NCBI GenBank assembly: GCA_026391315.1
Contig: JAPLDT010000008.1
Location: 1-43,351 of the forward strand
From: Bacteroidia bacterium
Lineage (GTDB): Bacteria > Bacteroidota > Bacteroidia > Bacteroidales > Prolixibacteraceae
DNA: 43,351 nucleotides
Direction: 5' to 3'
Shown here: positions 40,469 to 43,351 of the stretch, in pieces
Position numbering within the stretch: position 1 is the first letter of the stretch
How the letters are laid out: every line of letters starts with the position of its first letter
Notes under the pieces: model-generated
What the model was told of the DNA's origin: nothing
Databases searched by the model: none
What the model saw: the letters and a program-made list of their open reading frames with translations, nothing else
Program-made: the position numbers and the translations under genes

Positions 40469-42997
40469 ATGTCTGATTCAGAAAGAATTGTTCCGATAAA
40501 TATTGAAGAGCAAATGAAAACGGCCTACATTGACTATTCAATGTCGGTTATTGTGTCGCGGGCTCTTCCAGATGTACGTGACGGGTTGAAACCTGTTCAC
40601 CGCAGGGTATTGTTCGGAATGAGCGAGTTAGGTAACTTCTCAAACAGACCCTATAAGAAATCCGCCAGAATAGTGGGGGAGGTGCTGGGTAAATATCATC
40701 CCCACGGAGATTCATCGGTTTACTATGCAATGGTTCGTATGGCACAACTGTGGTCATTACGCTATCCTCTTATTGATGGTCAGGGTAACTTTGGTTCCGT
40801 CGATGGAGACAGTCCGGCAGCCATGCGTTACACAGAGGCACGGCTGAAAAAAATTGCAGAGGAAGCATTGGCAGATTTAGAGAAGAACACAGTTGATTTT
40901 CAGCCTAACTTCGATGAATCATTATCGGAACCTACCGTTCTGCCAACAAAATTTCCTAATTTATTGATCAACGGAACTTCAGGAATCGCAGTGGGAATGG
41001 CGACCAACATGCCACCACACAATCTGTCGGACACCATTGAAGCAATTATCTTATACATTGATAATCCACAGGTTACTATCAATGAATTGATTGATAAAAT
41101 CAAGGCCCCTGATTTTCCTACCGGAGGAATTATTTATGGCTATGCAGGAGTGCGCGAAGCATTCGAAACTGGTCGGGGAAGAATAGTAGTCCGTGGCCGC
41201 GCTGAAATTGAAACTACTGAGCATGGCCGTGAGAAGCTGATTATCACCGAGATCCCGTATATGGTCAACAAAGCAGAGATGATCATAAAAATTGCTGAGA
41301 TGGTCAATGAGAAGAAGATTGACGGGATCAGCAACATCAACGACGAATCTGACCGCACTGGGATGAGGATTGTCATCGATATCAAACGCGATGAGATGGC
41401 CAGTGTGGTTTTGAATAAGCTATACAAATTTACAGCGCTTCAGACTGCCTTTAATGTCAATAACATCGCACTTGTGAAAGGCAGGCCAATGATGCTCAAC
41501 CTGAAAGATCTGATCCATTATTTTGTGGAGCATCGGCACGAAGTGGTCATCAGGCGCACTCAATACGATTTGGATCAGGCAGAGAAAAAAGCACACATTC
41601 TCAGGGGTTTAATTATCGCGATCGATAACCTTGACGCTGTAATTACCATTATTCGCGCTGCAAAAACGCCGGATGAAGCCAGGGAAAACCTGTGCCTCAA
41701 TTTTGAATTGGATGACATTCAGGCTCGCGCAATCCTTGACCTTCGTTTACAAAAACTAACGGGTCTCGAAAGGGACAAAATCCACGAGGATTATACCGAG
41801 TTGTGTAAAATGATCGAATGGTACAAACAAGTATTGTCTGAAGAACCATTGAGGATGCAGATCATTAAGGACGAACTGGCTGAAATTAAAGCATCATACG
41901 GCGACGAAAGGCGTACAGAAATTATTTATGCATCAGAGGAGTTCAATCCTGAGGATTTCTACGCCGATGAAGATATGGTGATCACTATCTCACACATGGG
42001 TTATATCAAGCGTACACCTTTGACGGAATTCAGGACCCAATCAAGGGGAGGAATCGGTTCAAAAGGTTCAAGTACCCGGGATGAAGATTTCCTTGAACAC
42101 ATGTTTATTGCGACCATGCACAATACCCTTTTGTTATTTACAGAAAAAGGGAAATGTTTCTGGTTGAAAGTATACGAAATACCTGAAGGAACCAAGGTTT
42201 CCAAGGGAAGAGCCATACAGAACCTGATTAGCATTGAACCTGAAGATCAGGTTAGGGCTTACATCAATGTTAAATCATTGAAGGACGAGGAGTACATCAA
42301 CAACAACTTCATCATACTTTGTACCAAAAAGGGTACCATCAAAAAAACCTCTCTTGAAGCCTATTCAAGACCACGTCAAAATGGTGTCAATGCCATAACA
42401 ATCAGAGAGAACGATCAGCTTCTGGAAGCCAGGTTAACAAATGGTGAAAATGAGATGATGCTGGCTGTCAAATCAGGCAAAGCCATCAGGTTCCATGAAA
42501 GCCACGCCCGCGCTATTGGCCGGACAGCTTCAGGGGTAAGAGGTATCACGTTGGGAAGCGAGAATGACGAATTGGTTGGAATGGTTTGTGTTGTCAATGA
42601 AGAAGATGATATCCTGGTAGTTTCCGAACATGGATATGGCAAGAGATCCAAGATTGGTGATTACCGGGTGACCAACCGGGGTGGGAAAGGAGTGAAAACG
42701 ATCAATGTCACAGAAAAGACGGGTGCCCTTGTTTCGATCAAAAACGTAACCGATGGAGACGATCTGATGATCATTACCGAAGCAGGTGTGACAATTAGGG
42801 TCTCGGTAGGGGAGATCAGAATGACTGGAAGAGCTGCTCAAGGTGTCAAACTGATCAACCTTAGAGAAGACGATTCTATCGCCTCGGTTGCCAGAGTGGA
42901 AATCACAGAGATAGAAGAAGTTGAAATTGAAGCGATTCCAGATTTGGAAGATATTGAAAACGAAGATGATAAGATTGAAGATAATCTCAATGAGTAA
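40469..42997 (+). CDS. gyrA: DNA gyrase subunit A
   Basis: An 842-residue topoisomerase II subunit. The N-terminal breakage-reunion domain has [39 protein letters not shown] and catalytic Tyr121 in [10 protein letters not shown]; the C-terminal DNA-wrapping beta-pinwheel starts near residue 495 and includes the GyrA-box-like [10 protein letters not shown]. The C-terminal tail is strongly acidic ([20 protein letters not shown]), as in many GyrA. In the quinolone-resistance region Ser82 (E. coli Ser83) is kept, while the E. coli Asp87 position is Tyr86. ParC is the main alternative, but the pinwheel, box and tail favour GyrA. A secreted TPR gene follows after 25 bp. Confidence 0.95.
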   Translation: MSDSERIVPINIEEQMKTAYIDYSMSVIVSRALPDVRDGLKPVHRRVLFGMSELGNFSNRPYKKSARIVGEVLGKYHPHGDSSVYYAMVRMAQLWSLRYPLIDGQGNFGSVDGDSPAAMRYTEARLKKIAEEALADLEKNTVDFQPNFDESLSEPTVLPTKFPNLLINGTSGIAVGMATNMPPHNLSDTIEAIILYIDNPQVTINELIDKIKAPDFPTGGIIYGYAGVREAFETGRGRIVVRGRAEIETTEHGREKLIITEIPYMVNKAEMIIKIAEMVNEKKIDGISNINDESDRTGMRIVIDIKRDEMASVVLNKLYKFTALQTAFNVNNIALVKGRPMMLNLKDLIHYFVEHRHEVVIRRTQYDLDQAEKKAHILRGLIIAIDNLDAVITIIRAAKTPDEARENLCLNFELDDIQARAILDLRLQKLTGLERDKIHEDYTELCKMIEWYKQVLSEEPLRMQIIKDELAEIKASYGDERRTEIIYASEEFNPEDFYADEDMVITISHMGYIKRTPLTEFRTQSRGGIGSKGSSTRDEDFLEHMFIATMHNTLLLFTEKGKCFWLKVYEIPEGTKVSKGRAIQNLISIEPEDQVRAYINVKSLKDEEYINNNFIILCTKKGTIKKTSLEAYSRPRQNGVNAITIRENDQLLEARLTNGENEMMLAVKSGKAIRFHESHARAIGRTASGVRGITLGSENDELVGMVCVVNEEDDILVVSEHGYGKRSKIGDYRVTNRGGKGVKTINVTEKTGALVSIKNVTDGDDLMIITEAGVTIRVSVGEIRMTGRAAQGVKLINLREDDSIASVARVEITEIEEVEIEAIPDLEDIENEDDKIEDNLNE

Positions 42998-43022
42998 TAA
43001 TTAAAATCAAAAATTGTCCGTA

Positions 43023-43351
43023 ATGAAAAAGATTCTTTTAGTAGTGATCCTGCTCTCAGTGAACGGTTTTTTGTTCGCTCAAAAAGGAAAAGTTAGCAGT
43101 GCCTTGTCATACAAAGAGAGTGGTAAGTTAGACAAAGCATGGGAGTCAATCCAGGAAGCAATCAATCCGGCTAACCCAAAATCAGAAAAATCAATCAACT
43201 GGCCAGACACCTGGGAAGCAAGGGGGGAAATTCTTGAAGCTATCTCCAAATCAAAGGATGAAAACTATAAAAAATTGGTTGAAAATCCACTTGAAGAGGC
43301 CTACAAATCATTTATGAAAGCAATTGAATTAGACCCGAAGGGTGGAAGACC
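43023..43351 (+). CDS. Secreted TPR-type protein, N-terminal part
   Basis: The frame from ATG 43023 runs off the window after 109 codons. MKKILLVVILLSVNGFLFAQ is a signal peptide; the mature part has TPR-like helix pairs: ALSYKESGKLDKAWESIQEA at the start and LEEAYKSFMKAIELDPKGGR at the end, with the Pro of a TPR turn. Such proteins in Bacteroidota are periplasmic scaffolds of unknown role. It lies 25 bp after gyrA on the same strand and may be co-transcribed. Confidence 0.8.
   Translation, partial: MKKILLVVILLSVNGFLFAQKGKVSSALSYKESGKLDKAWESIQEAINPANPKSEKSINWPDTWEARGEILEAISKSKDENYKKLVENPLEEAYKSFMKAIELDPKGGR

Noticed and set aside
1-43351. tRNA, rRNA or large structured RNA genes
   Set aside because: No cloverleaf, conserved rRNA text or recognisable riboswitch was seen in the gaps; a covariance scan was not possible.

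Overview
The window looks like a chromosomal segment of a Bacteroidota bacterium, most likely of the order Bacteroidales or a close relative. The evidence is a TonB-dependent receptor of the BtuB-like type, a lipoprotein ending in a FISUMP domain, ClpC, GyrA and ribosomal proteins of Bacteroidota type, starts mostly lacking Shine-Dalgarno sequences, and promoters of the TTTG / TAnnTTTG kind (clearest before rpsF at 20970-21000). Species cannot be named from sequence alone.

Region 1 (1-10808, mostly + strand) is an accessory carbohydrate region with visible decay. It holds the tail of a Gfo/Idh/MocA oxidoreductase, an FHS-type sugar permease, a scar where an IS3-type transposase fragment joins a broken amidohydrolase to a broken SDR gene, an intact SDR whose catalytic Tyr is Phe, a cupin, a RhaT-like sugar transporter with an in-frame TGA, a secreted six-hairpin glycosidase-like protein, an ORF6N remnant, and then a compact intact set: DUF1080 hydrolase, Tat-exported Gfo/Idh/MocA oxidoreductase and a NagB-like sugar-phosphate isomerase/deaminase. 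The last set suggests a 3-keto-glycoside route feeding an amino-sugar or sugar-phosphate enzyme.

Region 2 (10822-20578, - strand) is a seven-gene complex related to hydrogenase-4 (Hyf) and complex I: two tandem HyfB-like antiporter subunits, HyfC-, HyfE-, HyfF-like membrane subunits, a NuoC/NuoD-type large subunit and a ferredoxin/NuoB-type small subunit. The NiFe ligands are absent in the large subunit, three of four proximal-cluster (N2-type) cysteines are absent in the small subunit, and one of its two ferredoxin clusters has lost all four ligands while the other keeps all four. This is therefore not a hydrogenase; it resembles the energy-converting-hydrogenase-related (Ehr) complexes and is the most unusual system here. 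A 467-bp repeat-rich block splits the small-subunit gene from the rest.

Region 3 (20579-27495) starts with an AT-rich divergent region containing a strong terminator with no obvious gene before it, then rpsF-rpsR-rplI, an AmgK-like kinase fused to a RapZ C-terminal domain, a MurU-like nucleotidyltransferase (together a likely cell-wall sugar recycling pair), ung, and a ROK kinase plus FHS permease. A GH109-like Tat-exported protein (27534-28979) converges on the ROK-permease pair and may supply its sugar.

Region 4 (29165-43351) is mostly housekeeping: TonB-dependent receptor, a six-repeat surface lipoprotein, the phoH-purC-thioredoxin run, mazG, clpC, gyrA and the start of a secreted TPR protein. 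Many intergenic gaps contain short, imperfect tandem 'phrases' and palindromes. I saw no tRNA, rRNA or CRISPR array.
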